Assembly: GCA_002841885.1 (NCBI GenBank)
Contig: PHBE01000006.1
Span: 1-64,000 of the forward strand
Length of the DNA: 64,000 nt
From: Deltaproteobacteria bacterium HGW-Deltaproteobacteria-18
Lineage (GTDB): Bacteria; Desulfobacterota; Desulfovibrionia; Desulfovibrionales; Desulfomicrobiaceae
Direction: 5' to 3'
In this document: positions 1 to 7,968 of the stretch, piece by piece
Layout of the letters: every line of letters starts with the position of its first letter
How positions within the stretch are numbered: position 1 is the first letter of the stretch
The notes under the pieces: model-generated
What the model was told of the DNA's origin: nothing
Seen by the model: the letters and a program-made list of their open reading frames with translations, nothing else
Databases searched by the model: none
Program-made: the position numbers and the translations under genes

Positions 1-108
1 ATCTTTATTTCAATGCCACATCTCCCAAATCCGCTCAAAAAATTCAATTTTTTCAACCCTGATTTCTTCAAAGCCCGGTACAGCCCAACAGCTGAAAAAA
101 AATTTGTA
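1..108. other. Window edge without an identifiable gene
   Basis: An A/T-rich stretch with runs of A and T beyond the 3' end of the tsaC gene. A short frame on the minus strand stays open to the window edge, but it is too short to assign. I see no terminator hairpin or RNA gene here. Confidence 0.4.
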
Positions 109-723
109 CTAGGAGAGCACCTCGAAACCTGCGGCGGTTATCTCTTCGGCCGATATCGCTCCCGCACGCAGGATGCGCACGGAGTTTGCTCCCACTATGT
201 CCACAAGGGTGGAGGGCAAGCCCCCGCCTGGCCACGGATTCGACGCAATGACCAGCGCCCCCGATTCCAGGACAAGTTCGGAGTCGAGTTCGTCGGGCCT
301 GCACACGGGCGGCAGCCCGCTGCGATTGGCGCTGGAAGACACCAGCGGCGCACCTGCCTCCCGGGAGAGCCGTGCGGCGATGACGTGCGGAGACATGCGC
401 ACGGCCGAGCGGCCGGTGCGATCCCGTGCCAGCGGACTCACTTGCGGGTCGACATCGGTCACGATGGAAAGCGGCCCCGGCCAAAATTTCCGGGCCAGCT
501 CTTCCTCGATGCCTGTCAGACGCAAAAAACGCTCCGACATCTCCCAGTCGGAGACAATGAGCGGCAGCGGCTTGTCCAAAGGCCGTCCCTTGACCGAAAA
601 AATCCTCTCCACGGCCGGATGTATGGTGGCCAGGCAACCCAGTGCGTAAAACGTCTCCGTCGGGTAGATGATCAGTCCGCCGCGTACAAGTTCAGCCACT
701 TCAGCTTCATGTTCCCAACTCAT
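109..723 (-). CDS. tsaC: Threonylcarbamoyl-AMP synthase (TsaC/Sua5/YrdC family)
   Basis: Makes L-threonylcarbamoyladenylate from threonine, bicarbonate and ATP, the first step of the t6A37 modification of ANN-decoding tRNAs; cytoplasmic. The 204-residue protein is the short TsaC/YrdC type, without the Sua5 C-terminal domain. Family motifs visible: YPTETFYALG (residues 20-29), KGRPLDKPL (45-53), SSSANRSG (129-136) and STLVD (171-175). I start at the ATG at 723 because the homology begins there; the frame is open further upstream but that extension is not family-like. It stands alone, divergent from the unknown gene at 917. Confidence 0.9.
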   Translation of the reverse strand: MSWEHEAEVAELVRGGLIIYPTETFYALGCLATIHPAVERIFSVKGRPLDKPLPLIVSDWEMSERFLRLTGIEEELARKFWPGPLSIVTDVDPQVSPLARDRTGRSAVRMSPHVIAARLSREAGAPLVSSSANRSGLPPVCRPDELDSELVLESGALVIASNPWPGGGLPSTLVDIVGANSVRILRAGAISAEEITAAGFEVLS

Positions 724-916
724 GCGTCCCACCCTCCGCAGCGCATTGACCGGGGTCCGGCGAGACTGGTACATGCATGGATCGGGCGCGAACAATGGCG
801 CCCGGCAAACCTTTCCGGCCCTTGCAAATAAAAATCATGAATTTTCATATGTTGAAATCAAAGCCCGTCTTGGCAGGGACTTTGCTTGGTCTGATGAAAA
901 AAGGAAGGAGATGGCC

Positions 917-1375
917 ATGAAAATCACCCCGGATCAATTGGCTGCCCTGCAGCTCCAGCAAAAAAACACGGCCCGGAACACTCCAGGCGAAGGATTCGCA
1001 AAGGCCCTGGCCCAGGAACTGGAATCGGAATCCACCGCCCAGACCAGCAATGCCGCGCCTGCGACCGGTCCCATGGTTCGACTTGATCAGGCCTTGCAGG
1101 CCGCCATGCTGCAAAAACCAACAGAGCAGACGGTCATGGACAAGATGAATGCACTGCTTTCCAAGTGGGAAGATTATTCCCAAATCATCGGCTCGGAAAA
1201 CGGCAATCTGCGAGAAGGCTACAATCTGCTCGCGGACATTCGCCAAAACATCCAGGAGGTCAAGGGCGATATGACCCAAACCTCCGGTCAGGGGCTCGCG
1301 GCCATGGTCGAAGAGCTGGATATCCTGACCACCACGGAAGAGTTCAAGTTCAACCGCGGCGACTATCTGAACTGA
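917..1375 (+). CDS. Conserved-looking hypothetical protein, 152 aa
   Basis: Function not recognised. The predicted protein is soluble, rich in Gln, Ala, Glu and Met, with no signal peptide or membrane segment. Its C-terminal half (from about residue 75) looks helical, with phrases such as KWEDYSQIIG and FKFNRGDYLN. The start at 917 is preferred over the in-frame ATG at 911 because AAGGAAGGAG ends at 910, leaving six bases to 917 and none to 911. It is a single gene closed by the hairpin terminator at 1411-1437. Coding looks real from the ribosome-binding site and the absence of a better frame on the other strand. Confidence 0.65.
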   Translation: MKITPDQLAALQLQQKNTARNTPGEGFAKALAQELESESTAQTSNAAPATGPMVRLDQALQAAMLQKPTEQTVMDKMNALLSKWEDYSQIIGSENGNLREGYNLLADIRQNIQEVKGDMTQTSGQGLAAMVEELDILTTTEEFKFNRGDYLN

Positions 1376-1410
1376 CGCCCGGTTCCGGAGCCATTTCTCC
1401 CGTTTTTTTC

Positions 1411-1437
1411 GGCGCTTCACCTGAAGCGCCGTTTTTT
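1411..1437 (+). terminator. Rho-independent terminator
   Basis: Perfect 9-bp stem (1411-1419 with 1422-1430, GGCGCTTCA / TGAAGCGCC) followed by six T at 1432-1437. It ends the unknown gene at 917-1375. There is no A-run on the left side, so it is not an obvious terminator for the opposing pncC gene. Confidence 0.85.
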
Positions 1438-1441
1438 ATGA

Positions 1442-1912
1442 TCAGAGCAGCCCTAGAACAGCCTCGCGCACGCTGGCCTGTTTGATCTCCCGGCGCGAAC
1501 CCTGAAACCTGAATTCACGGCTCCAGATCCGCTGATTGATCCGCCACGCCATCCAGACCAATCCCACCGGTTTCTCCGGCGTCCCCCCGCCCGGCCCCGC
1601 GATGCCCGAGATAGCCAGGGCCACGGGAACCTTCATCAGTTCGCAAACGCCCTTGACCATGCTCTCAACACAGGCCTGACTGACTGCGCCATGGCGGATC
1701 AATATCTCTTCCGGCACGCCAAGCAGACGCATCTTGACGCAGTTGTCGTAGGCCACGACCCCGCCCTCGAACCACCGCGAGCTTCCCGCCACATCCGTCA
1801 GGGTGCTTGCGAGCAGGCCTCCGGTGCAGGACTCGGCCGTGGCCATATGGGCGCCCTGAAGAAGCAGGGATTCTCCCAGTCGGCCAACCATGACTTCCAC
1901 ATCAAGCTCCAT
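1442..1912 (-). CDS. pncC: Nicotinamide-nucleotide amidase (CinA C-terminal domain family)
   Basis: Predicted to deamidate nicotinamide mononucleotide to nicotinate mononucleotide in the pyridine nucleotide salvage cycle. The 156-residue protein equals the stand-alone CinA C-terminal (YgaD/PncC) domain; the CinA N-terminal MoaB-like domain is absent. Motifs visible: ATAESCTGG (24-32, with the family's nucleophilic Ser at 28), VVAYDN (52-57) and the glycine-rich GIAGPGGGTPEKPVG (103-117). The start at 1912 has GGAGG five bases upstream; longer in-frame versions add non-homologous sequence. Converges on the gene at 917-1375. Confidence 0.88.
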   Translation of the reverse strand: MELDVEVMVGRLGESLLLQGAHMATAESCTGGLLASTLTDVAGSSRWFEGGVVAYDNCVKMRLLGVPEEILIRHGAVSQACVESMVKGVCELMKVPVALAISGIAGPGGGTPEKPVGLVWMAWRINQRIWSREFRFQGSRREIKQASVREAVLGLL

Positions 1913-2153
1913 CAAACCTCCAACGCAGAGGGGGGAATAATTTTCCATGCCGCAAACCCGCAGGCCGGTTTTCAACACCCATGGCCCGCGATAACGCCCG
2001 TTATTGCCCAGCATCATCCTGAAATTCAAGACATCTTCTAATCATGCACCTAGACCCAAGACAAGCCTTGAATTAGCCCGTCCGTGATGACAGTAAGTGT
2101 TTTCAATGAATGTCTGCATGAACTTTTCAACCCCGACACAAGAGAAAAAAACA

Positions 2154-2396
2154 ATGTCCGTTTTAGAAGAAAAAAAGGAAATACCGCTGCCGCCCGGTCG
2201 TTACCGGCATTTCAAGGGCGGGGAATACGAGGTGCTTGGCGTGGCCCGGCACAGCGAAGGCCTTGAAGACATGGTGGTGTACCGCCCTCTTTACAACGAA
2301 ACGGGCCTGTGGGTCCGTCCGCTGTCGATGTTTACGGAGCACGTCGAGCGGAACGGGAAAACACAGCCGCGCTTCACCTTCTTGGACGTAGCCTGA
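2154..2396 (+). CDS. DUF1653 domain protein
   Basis: An 80-residue protein matching the DUF1653 pattern: RYRHFKGGEYEVLGVARHSE near the start, then VVYRPLYNE and LWVRPLSMF toward the end. The family is common in bacteria, is probably a small beta-barrel (SH3-like) fold, and has no settled function. The ATG at 2154 is chosen because the family match starts just after it. The Shine-Dalgarno is weak (AGAG). A 7-bp hairpin begins 3 bases after the stop codon, and the inverted-repeat region at 2416-2618 follows. Confidence 0.8.
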   Translation: MSVLEEKKEIPLPPGRYRHFKGGEYEVLGVARHSEGLEDMVVYRPLYNETGLWVRPLSMFTEHVERNGKTQPRFTFLDVA

Positions 2397-2398
2397 CG

Positions 2399-2417
2399 GG
2401 CACAATACCTTTGTGCC
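2399..2417 (+). terminator. Hairpin just after the DUF1653 gene
   Basis: Perfect 7-bp stem GGCACAA / TTGTGCC around the loop TACCT, starting 3 bases past the stop codon. No T-run follows, so it may stabilise the 3' end or help Rho-dependent ending instead of acting as an intrinsic terminator. Confidence 0.4.
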
Positions 2418-2618
2418 GCATTTGAGAGACGCGTGTCAGTCCGGCTCGGGCAAGGCCTGCCGGAACTCCTTCGCCGGCCTCGTAATGCTTCCCAGCCTTG
2501 AGAGTTCCAGTCTTTCTTGCCCTGTGCGTGAGACGGCCGGGAAGCAAACGATGCCTGGCGCAGTCAGACAGCCGACAGTCCTTGCCCGAGCCGGACCGAC
2601 ACGCTTGAGCCGATGCGG
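2416..2618. repeat. Long imperfect inverted repeat (about 200 bp)
   Basis: The arms run about 2416-2497 and 2535-2618 around a 37-base centre. The best block pairs 2432-2463 with 2572-2603 (29 of 32 bases match in inverted comparison; shared core GTCCGGCTCGGGCAAGG). A second block pairs 2472-2497 with 2535-2560 (shared TGCTTCCC and GCC). The outer ends pair as CCGCAT / ATGCGG. It could fold into a long hairpin in DNA or RNA. I see no terminal target duplication that would mark a transposed element. Confidence 0.75.
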
Positions 2619-2709
2619 GATGGCCGTCAAGAATCCGTGGCTGACTATTTTCAAACGGGAATAAGGGCGCTAACGGTATCGATTTTCCCTTACACCCATG
2701 AATGGGTTG

Positions 2710-2727
2710 CAGGGGACGCGTCCCCTG
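2710..2727. repeat. Perfect 18-base palindrome
   Basis: CAGGGGACGCGTCCCCTG is its own reverse complement and lies 28 bases past the ftsK stop codon, next to CCCGCCGGAGGC. Similar GC-rich intergenic phrases recur in Desulfovibrio genomes (from memory), so it may be an interspersed repeat unit or a structured 3' end for the ftsK operon. There is no T-run. Confidence 0.5.
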
Positions 2728-2755
2728 CCCGCCGGAGGCATCTTCTCTCTTCCCC

Positions 2756-4942
2756 CTAATCCTTCTTACCACGCACCAACCGGGGCTTGCTGCCGTCCTG
2801 GGGGCCGATGATGCCGTCCATTTCCATCTGCTCGATGAATCGGGCCGCGCGGTTAAAGCCGATGCGCAGTCGCCGCTGAATCATGGAGATGGAGGCGCGG
2901 CCCTGATCGGAAACGAAATCGATGGCCTCGGCATACTTGGGATCGTCGAGAACGTCGCTTGATCCGCCGTTGCCCTCGCCGCCGCTCTCGCCGGCAGTGT
3001 TCCAGTCGGCAAAATCCAGCTCGAAACGCTGGGGACGCTGTTTCTCCCAATACTTGACCACGCGCGCGATTTCGTCGTCGCCCACGAAAGCGCCGTGCAC
3101 GCGCTGTATGTTGCCCCCGCTGAGCTTGAAGAGCATGTCGCCATGGCCGAGGAGGTATTCAGCGCCGATGCCGTCGAGGATAGTGCGCGAGTCGTGTTTG
3201 GAGCTGACCTGAAAGGCGATACGCGAGGGAAAGTTGGCCTTGATTATGCCGGTCACCACGTCCACGGAAGGCCGCTGGGTGGCCAGGATGAGATGAATGC
3301 CCGAGGCCCGCGCCAGCTGAGCCAGGCGCACGATGCTGCCTTCCACCTCCTTGGCCGCCGTCATCATCATGTCGGCCAGTTCGTCGACCACGATGACGAG
3401 ATAGGGGAAGGGTTTGAGGTCACGCATGTCCTCGGGTCGGTCGTCACCCATCTCGGCGAGCTTCTGGTTGTAGGTGGTGATGTGCCGCACGCCGGTTCTG
3501 GCCATGGCCTCGTAACGCTGCTCCATTTCGTAGACCGCCCATTCCAGGGCGTTCTTGGCCAGATGCATGTCCGTGACCACGGGGTGGACTAGGTGCGGGA
3601 GAGTTCCGTAGACGGCCAGCTCGATACGCTTGGGATCGACCAGCAGCAGTTTCACGTGCTCGGGATCATGCTTGTAGACGATGCTCAGGAGCAGACAGTT
3701 GAGGCACACGGACTTGCCAGCACCCGTGGCGCCGGCCACCAGCATGTGCGGCATCTTGGCCAGATCGGCGATCTTGGGGACGCCCTGGATGTCCATGCCC
3801 AGGGCCAGGGGGAGCTGGGCCTTGGTGTCGGCAAAGGCCGGATCATCGAGGATTTCGCGCAAATAGACGATCTGGCGTTGTTCATTGGGAATTTCGATGC
3901 CAACAGTGTCGCGCCCGGGCAGCGGGGCCACGATTCGCACGGCCCGGGCTTTCAGGGCCAGGGCCAGGTCGTCGCTCATGTTGGCGATGCGGCTGACCTT
4001 GACTCCCGGCGCAGGCTTGAACTCGAACATGGTGATGACCGGACCGGGCTGCACGCCCTGCACCTCGCCCTGGATGCCGAAATCGGCGAAGCAGGAGGTC
4101 AGGGCCTGGGACTGCCGGTCCAGAACGGCTTTGGGGATCGCAATGCGCGAGGCAGGCACCTGGGCCAAGAGATCGATGGGCGGCAGGCTGCTGCCGGAAG
4201 TTGGCGGCTTGACGGGAGCCGCGGGCGTCACAGGTCGGGCCGGGGGCTTGGTGATGATCCGGGGTTCTTCCCTGCGGGCTTCCTCTGCGGGCTTGCGCGG
4301 TTTGGCGGGCGGCCTTTGAGTCTGAGGGGACGCGGGGGGGTGGGCAGTCGTGAAGCGCGCTTCACGCCAGTCCCGAAATTTTTGCAGCAGGCGGCGCACC
4401 GGAGCCACCCAGGCCGCGCATTTTTCCATCAGGGCATGGTACGACATGCCGAAAAGCAACCGCCCTGCGATGAGGGTCAGGCAGACGGCAACGAGCACGA
4501 AGCCATAATTGCCGAACACTCGCTGGAGCAAGGCATACAGGGTTCGACCGACAAAACCTCCGTTGACCATGCCTGATCCGGGCAAACCCAGGTGCAGGAC
4601 CGCGAAATGCGTCCAGACCGGCAGCAGGATCGCCAGCATGATGCCGCCGATCCAGCGCAGCCAGTGTGGCCGAAAACCGGGAAAAAAAAGCATCGCCGCG
4701 GCCAGGGCAAAAATAACGGGCCACAGCCACGCCGCCACGCCGCACAGATCGACCAGCCCGCCGGCCACGTACGCGCCGAGCGTGCCGACAAGGTTCTGCG
4801 TCTTGTGGCCGGCCACGGCCTGGTGATTGAATCCGGGGTCGGCGGGAGAAAAGGAATAGAGAGCCAGGGTCACAAGTGCCAGTGAACAGGCGAAGACCAG
4901 CGCACAAATTTCCCGTACGAGCTTGTTGCCGTCTTTAGTCAT
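2756..4942 (-). CDS. ftsK: DNA translocase FtsK/SpoIIIE
   Basis: Septum-located hexameric ATPase that pumps chromosome ends into daughter cells and activates XerCD at dif. 728 residues: four hydrophobic membrane segments within about residues 10-165, a Pro/Lys/Arg-rich linker (about 200-255), the alpha/beta motor with Walker A GATGAGKS (404-411) and Walker B LVIVVDEL (515-522), then the winged-helix gamma domain (about 655-728) that reads KOPS. The linker is much shorter than in E. coli, as usual outside enterics. The ATG at 4942 is preferred to an upstream in-frame codon because the sequence KLVREIC leads straight into the first membrane segment. Last gene of the lipoprotein-aroQ-efp-ftsK unit. 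Confidence 0.95.
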   Translation of the reverse strand: MTKDGNKLVREICALVFACSLALVTLALYSFSPADPGFNHQAVAGHKTQNLVGTLGAYVAGGLVDLCGVAAWLWPVIFALAAAMLFFPGFRPHWLRWIGGIMLAILLPVWTHFAVLHLGLPGSGMVNGGFVGRTLYALLQRVFGNYGFVLVAVCLTLIAGRLLFGMSYHALMEKCAAWVAPVRRLLQKFRDWREARFTTAHPPASPQTQRPPAKPRKPAEEARREEPRIITKPPARPVTPAAPVKPPTSGSSLPPIDLLAQVPASRIAIPKAVLDRQSQALTSCFADFGIQGEVQGVQPGPVITMFEFKPAPGVKVSRIANMSDDLALALKARAVRIVAPLPGRDTVGIEIPNEQRQIVYLREILDDPAFADTKAQLPLALGMDIQGVPKIADLAKMPHMLVAGATGAGKSVCLNCLLLSIVYKHDPEHVKLLLVDPKRIELAVYGTLPHLVHPVVTDMHLAKNALEWAVYEMEQRYEAMARTGVRHITTYNQKLAEMGDDRPEDMRDLKPFPYLVIVVDELADMMMTAAKEVEGSIVRLAQLARASGIHLILATQRPSVDVVTGIIKANFPSRIAFQVSSKHDSRTILDGIGAEYLLGHGDMLFKLSGGNIQRVHGAFVGDDEIARVVKYWEKQRPQRFELDFADWNTAGESGGEGNGGSSDVLDDPKYAEAIDFVSDQGRASISMIQRRLRIGFNRAARFIEQMEMDGIIGPQDGSKPRLVRGKKD

Positions 4943-5029
4943 GCGTTTTTTTCCATGCTGGGACAGTTGCAAAAACAAAAGGCCACAGAGCGCTCTCCAT
5001 GGCCTTTTGGATGCTGTCGATCAACCAAT

Positions 5030-5587
5030 CTATTCGCGGCCGAGATATTCGCCCGTTTCCGTATTGACCTTGATCTTGGTTCCGATCTCGACGAAAAGCG
5101 GGACGTTGACCACGATCCCGGTCTCCAGGGTCGCGGGTTTGGAGGCGCCGGTTACCGTGTCGCCCTTCATGCCGGGATCGGTCATGGTCACTTCCAGGAC
5201 AACGGAGCCGGACATTTCCAGATCCAGGGGACGACCTTGGTACAGCATGACCTTGTAGGCCTGTGCCTCCTTGAGGTAACCGCCCTTTTCGCCGATGAGG
5301 TCGTGAGGGACGGAAATCTGCTCAAAGGTTGTCATATCCATGAAGGCATAGCTTTCGCCTTCATTGTAGAGGTACTGCATTTCCCGGACTTCCAGGTCCG
5401 GCTTGGGAAACTTGATCCCGGAACGGAAATTCTGCTCGACCACCGATCCGGTGAGCAGGTTGCGGTACTTGGTGCGCATGAACGCACCGCCCTTGCCCGG
5501 CTTGTAATGACTGCACTCCAGAATCTCGCACGGTGCGCCGTCAATCTCTATCTTCTTGCCTTTCTTGAAATCACTCGTAGCTAACAT
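5030..5587 (-). CDS. efp: Translation elongation factor P
   Basis: Relieves ribosome stalling at polyproline stretches by binding between the P and E sites. 185 residues, the normal length, with KOW-like N domain and two OB-like domains. The loop YKPGKGGAFMRTK (28-40) carries the lysine (32) that is the modification site in other species; no modification enzyme (EpmA/B, EarP) is visible in the window. The start at 5587 has GGAGGAAG upstream. It follows aroQ by 45 bases and precedes ftsK by 87 bases, all on the same strand. Confidence 0.95.
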   Translation of the reverse strand: MLATSDFKKGKKIEIDGAPCEILECSHYKPGKGGAFMRTKYRNLLTGSVVEQNFRSGIKFPKPDLEVREMQYLYNEGESYAFMDMTTFEQISVPHDLIGEKGGYLKEAQAYKVMLYQGRPLDLEMSGSVVLEVTMTDPGMKGDTVTGASKPATLETGIVVNVPLFVEIGTKIKVNTETGEYLGRE

Positions 5588-5632
5588 GCTTGCCTTGCTT
5601 CCTCCATAGATTTGTCCCTGCCGGCGACAGCC

Positions 5633-6085
5633 TCAGGGCTGGACGGCCAGACGCTGCCAAAGCGCCTGGACTGCGAGCGCATAGCTCATAATGCCGAAAC
5701 CGGCAATAGCCCCTATGCAGTGCCGTGCGATGAGGCTGGTGTGCCGCATGGCGGACTGGCGGGCATGCACGTTGCTCAGATGGACCTCGACGCAAGGGAG
5801 TCCGGTCCAGGCCAGGCAATCGGCCAAGGCAAGGCTGGTGTGGGTGAAGGCTCCGGCGTTGAGGACGATGCCGTCGCTTTTGATCTTCCAGGCCTCTTCC
5901 AGACGGTCGATGAGAGCGCCCTCGGAATTGGACTGGAACAGCGTCAGGCGAATGCGGGCGGCGTCTTCTCCGAGCAGTCTTTCAACCAGCCCTGGAAGCG
6001 CATCCATGCCTTCGGATCCATATATTTCCGGCTGCCGCTGCCCCAGAAAGCCAAGGTTGGGACCGTTTATGACCACGAATTCCAT
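5633..6085 (-). CDS. aroQ: 3-dehydroquinate dehydratase, type II
   Basis: Converts 3-dehydroquinate to 3-dehydroshikimate in the shikimate pathway; type II enzymes form cytoplasmic dodecamers. 150 residues, normal length. Visible active-site elements: NGPNLGFLGQRQPEIYG (7-23) with Arg17 and catalytic Tyr22 on the flexible lid, the N76-containing LNAGAFTHTS (75-84), and EVHLSNVHAR (100-109) with catalytic His102. The start lies 3 bases after the stop codon of the lipoprotein gene, so the two are translated as a unit. An AroQ-EF-P pairing is common in other bacteria as well. Confidence 0.93.
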   Translation of the reverse strand: MEFVVINGPNLGFLGQRQPEIYGSEGMDALPGLVERLLGEDAARIRLTLFQSNSEGALIDRLEEAWKIKSDGIVLNAGAFTHTSLALADCLAWTGLPCVEVHLSNVHARQSAMRHTSLIARHCIGAIAGFGIMSYALAVQALWQRLAVQP

Positions 6086-6088
6086 GGA

Positions 6089-6901
6089 CTATTTCTGCTC
6101 CGAAGGCTCGCTGACCGTATCGGAATGCGGCGGCAGAACCACAACCGTGTCGGGCTCGTCCTGGGCGATGACGGCGCCTGGATCCAGGGCTGCGACGTCG
6201 ACGTTCATGAGAAAAATGCGATCTCCGGCCTCGACCTCACGGTCACTGACGATGATCTCCAGGTTGCACAGCACGCCAGTCGCACCGCCCTGCTCCTTGG
6301 GCAACGCAACGGTGTCCTGCATGAGCTGCTTGATTTCGGCCATGCCGATGACGCGGAAAAAACTGGTCCCAAGCTCTTTTACGGGCTCGGCGATGGCCAC
6401 GAAAGACGGCAGGGATTCCGGCACCGCCTGATAGAGCATGGCATAGAGAACGTCATGCATGCCTGCGATAAAGCGATCCTCTTCCAGCGAGATGATCTGC
6501 CCCCCAAGCCCCAAGTCGCCGACAAAACTGGTCGAGACCATGAAATTCTGGACCAGGTCCCCGGTCTCCGGATCGCCCTGGGTATTGAGCAGACCGCTCT
6601 GGGTGAACGCGCCATCCATCCGTCCCAGCGGGGTCATCCCGGCCACGGGGACGATGACGATGTTCTTGTTCAGGATCTTGTTGAAGACCTTGATCAGACC
6701 TGCGTTCCTGGCTTCGGTCCATACCCCTGTGTCGGCATCCACGTATTTGGCCAGATCCATTTCACTCAGACGCAATTCGACAGTGGCTTGTTCCTCAACC
6801 CGGATGGGCTCCTGGGCAGTGTTGGCCGAAACCAACTTCACTTCCTTGGAACACCCCCCAAAGATAAAGACGGCGCTCAAGAGCACGAGCAACGCACGCA
6901 T
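6089..6901 (-). CDS. Putative lipoprotein of unknown function
   Basis: 270 residues. The N-terminus MRALLVLLSAVFIFGGC has a hydrophobic stretch ending in a lipobox-like FGGC, so Cys17 is probably lipidated and the protein anchored facing the periplasm. The rest has no family I recognise; phrases such as KVFNKILNKNIVIVPVAGM and the acidic, Pro-rich tail suggest a soluble globular body with a flexible end. The ATG at 6901 has GGAGG seven bases upstream. First gene of the aroQ-efp-ftsK unit and divergent from engB across 104 bases. Confidence 0.7.
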   Translation of the reverse strand: MRALLVLLSAVFIFGGCSKEVKLVSANTAQEPIRVEEQATVELRLSEMDLAKYVDADTGVWTEARNAGLIKVFNKILNKNIVIVPVAGMTPLGRMDGAFTQSGLLNTQGDPETGDLVQNFMVSTSFVGDLGLGGQIISLEEDRFIAGMHDVLYAMLYQAVPESLPSFVAIAEPVKELGTSFFRVIGMAEIKQLMQDTVALPKEQGGATGVLCNLEIIVSDREVEAGDRIFLMNVDVAALDPGAVIAQDEPDTVVVLPPHSDTVSEPSEQK

Positions 6902-7005
6902 AGTATGCCTCCAATTAATTATTGATAACCAAGACAATTCTTTCTATCACTGCCTGATCAAAACGCATTTCGTCAAGAACCCTAGCCCCAGGAAATGGTA
7001 GTTTC

Positions 7006-7602
7006 ATGCCCAGCACCGTAATTTTGGAAAAGACAATCTACACCATCGACCAACTGGGAGAAATGCCGCTTCCTCAACTGGCTCTCGCCGGACGATCCAA
7101 TGTCGGAAAATCGTCCCTGCTGAACAAACTCACCGGCAGAAAAAATCTTGCGAAAATCAGTTCCACTCCCGGCAAAACCCGCAGCCTGAACTTTTACAGG
7201 GTCAGTCCGGAAGAATTCTATCTCGTTGATCTTCCGGGGTACGGATATGCCCGTTGCTCCAAGACGGAACGTGAAAAATGGGCCACTCTCATCAACAGAT
7301 ACTTGAAAAACAACCCACGCCTCTTTGGAGTGGTCGCCCTGCTTGACTCACGCCTTCCGCCCCAGGCCCTCGACATAGAACTGATCACCTACATCAGGGC
7401 TCAAGGGATGGATGTATTCCCCGTGATGACCAAGGCCGACAAATGCAAGCAACCTGTTCGAAGCGCTAATCAGGCCGCATGGCAACGGCTTCTGGGGACT
7501 GAAAAACCACCGCTGCTCATCTCCAGCCATTCCGGCATGAATATCGACAAACTTTGGCAATTCTTCCTTGAAAAATTTTCCGCAGTGCAGCCGCACAAAT
7601 AA
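7006..7602 (+). CDS. engB: Ribosome biogenesis GTP-binding protein EngB/YsxC
   Basis: Essential TRAFAC-class GTPase for late assembly of the large ribosomal subunit. 198 residues with all G motifs: G1 GRSNVGKS (29-36), G2 within SSTPGKTRS (52-60), G3 DLPGYG (75-80) and G4 TKAD (142-145). Single gene, with an AGGAA ribosome-binding site about ten bases upstream and the terminator at 7617-7653 behind it. Confidence 0.95.
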   Translation: MPSTVILEKTIYTIDQLGEMPLPQLALAGRSNVGKSSLLNKLTGRKNLAKISSTPGKTRSLNFYRVSPEEFYLVDLPGYGYARCSKTEREKWATLINRYLKNNPRLFGVVALLDSRLPPQALDIELITYIRAQGMDVFPVMTKADKCKQPVRSANQAAWQRLLGTEKPPLLISSHSGMNIDKLWQFFLEKFSAVQPHK

Positions 7603-7616
7603 GATTTTGTGCATGA

Positions 7617-7653
7617 TTCAATACGAAATTATTTCGTGATTGAACAGTTTTTT
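7617..7653 (+). terminator. Terminator of engB
   Basis: Inverted repeat TTCAATACGAAAT (7617-7629) against ATTTCGTGATTGAA (7631-7644), one bulged base, followed closely by six T (7648-7653). The stem is A/T-rich but long. Confidence 0.65.
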
Positions 7654-7968
7654 ATCCCATCCGAGACAAAAAAACATTTCAGAGCGTCCTGCGCCCCATT
7701 TGGAAAAAACAATGACGCAAGCTGACATGTTTATTAAGACCTATCCGGTTGACGCAATCCGTTTTGAACATCTAAGCTCAAACATGGTTGAGTTTCGCCA
7801 CCACCGCCCAAAAATGGATATTTTCCGCCAACCAGCGTCCCTTCGGGACAATGCGGCCCATCCCTGGGCGGGGTGCGACACCAACACGACATATTCGGAC
7901 GCCAAAACGCACGACGGTCCGCAGCGACGTCGGCCCCGGCCCTTCCGGCTAGCCACTGCGAGCACGAC
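7654..7968 (+). other. Untranslated leader region of the Mrp operon
   Basis: About 315 bases without a convincing gene; an open frame spans it but has no family character and overlaps the mnhA start. A TTGACG at 7750-7755 could be a -35 element, without a clear -10 partner. Two adjacent small hairpins lie at 7837-7869. Confidence 0.45.
7837..7869 (+). promoter_or_regulatory. Tandem hairpins in the Mrp operon leader
   Basis: GTCCC (7837-7841) pairs with GGGAC (7845-7849) around TTC; GCCCA (7856-7860) pairs with TGGGC (7865-7869) around TCCC. They lie about 100 bases before the first codon. A regulatory RNA is possible, but the pairing is short and I cannot match it to a known riboswitch. Confidence 0.25.

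Larger units (their letters stand above)
2397..2755. other. Gene-free stretch dense in inverted repeats
   Basis: 359 bases between the convergent DUF1653 and ftsK genes. Frames here have no family resemblance and mirror each other across a palindrome. It contains four separate inverted repeats: the hairpin at 2399-2417, the long imperfect palindrome at 2416-2618, a 6-bp repeat at 2694-2707 (ACCCAT/ATGGGT) and the 18-base palindrome at 2710-2727. Confidence 0.75.

Noticed and set aside
3593-4576. Open frame antisense to ftsK
   Set aside because: It reads the reverse of the ftsK motor and linker; His/Gly-rich composition typical of a shadow frame.
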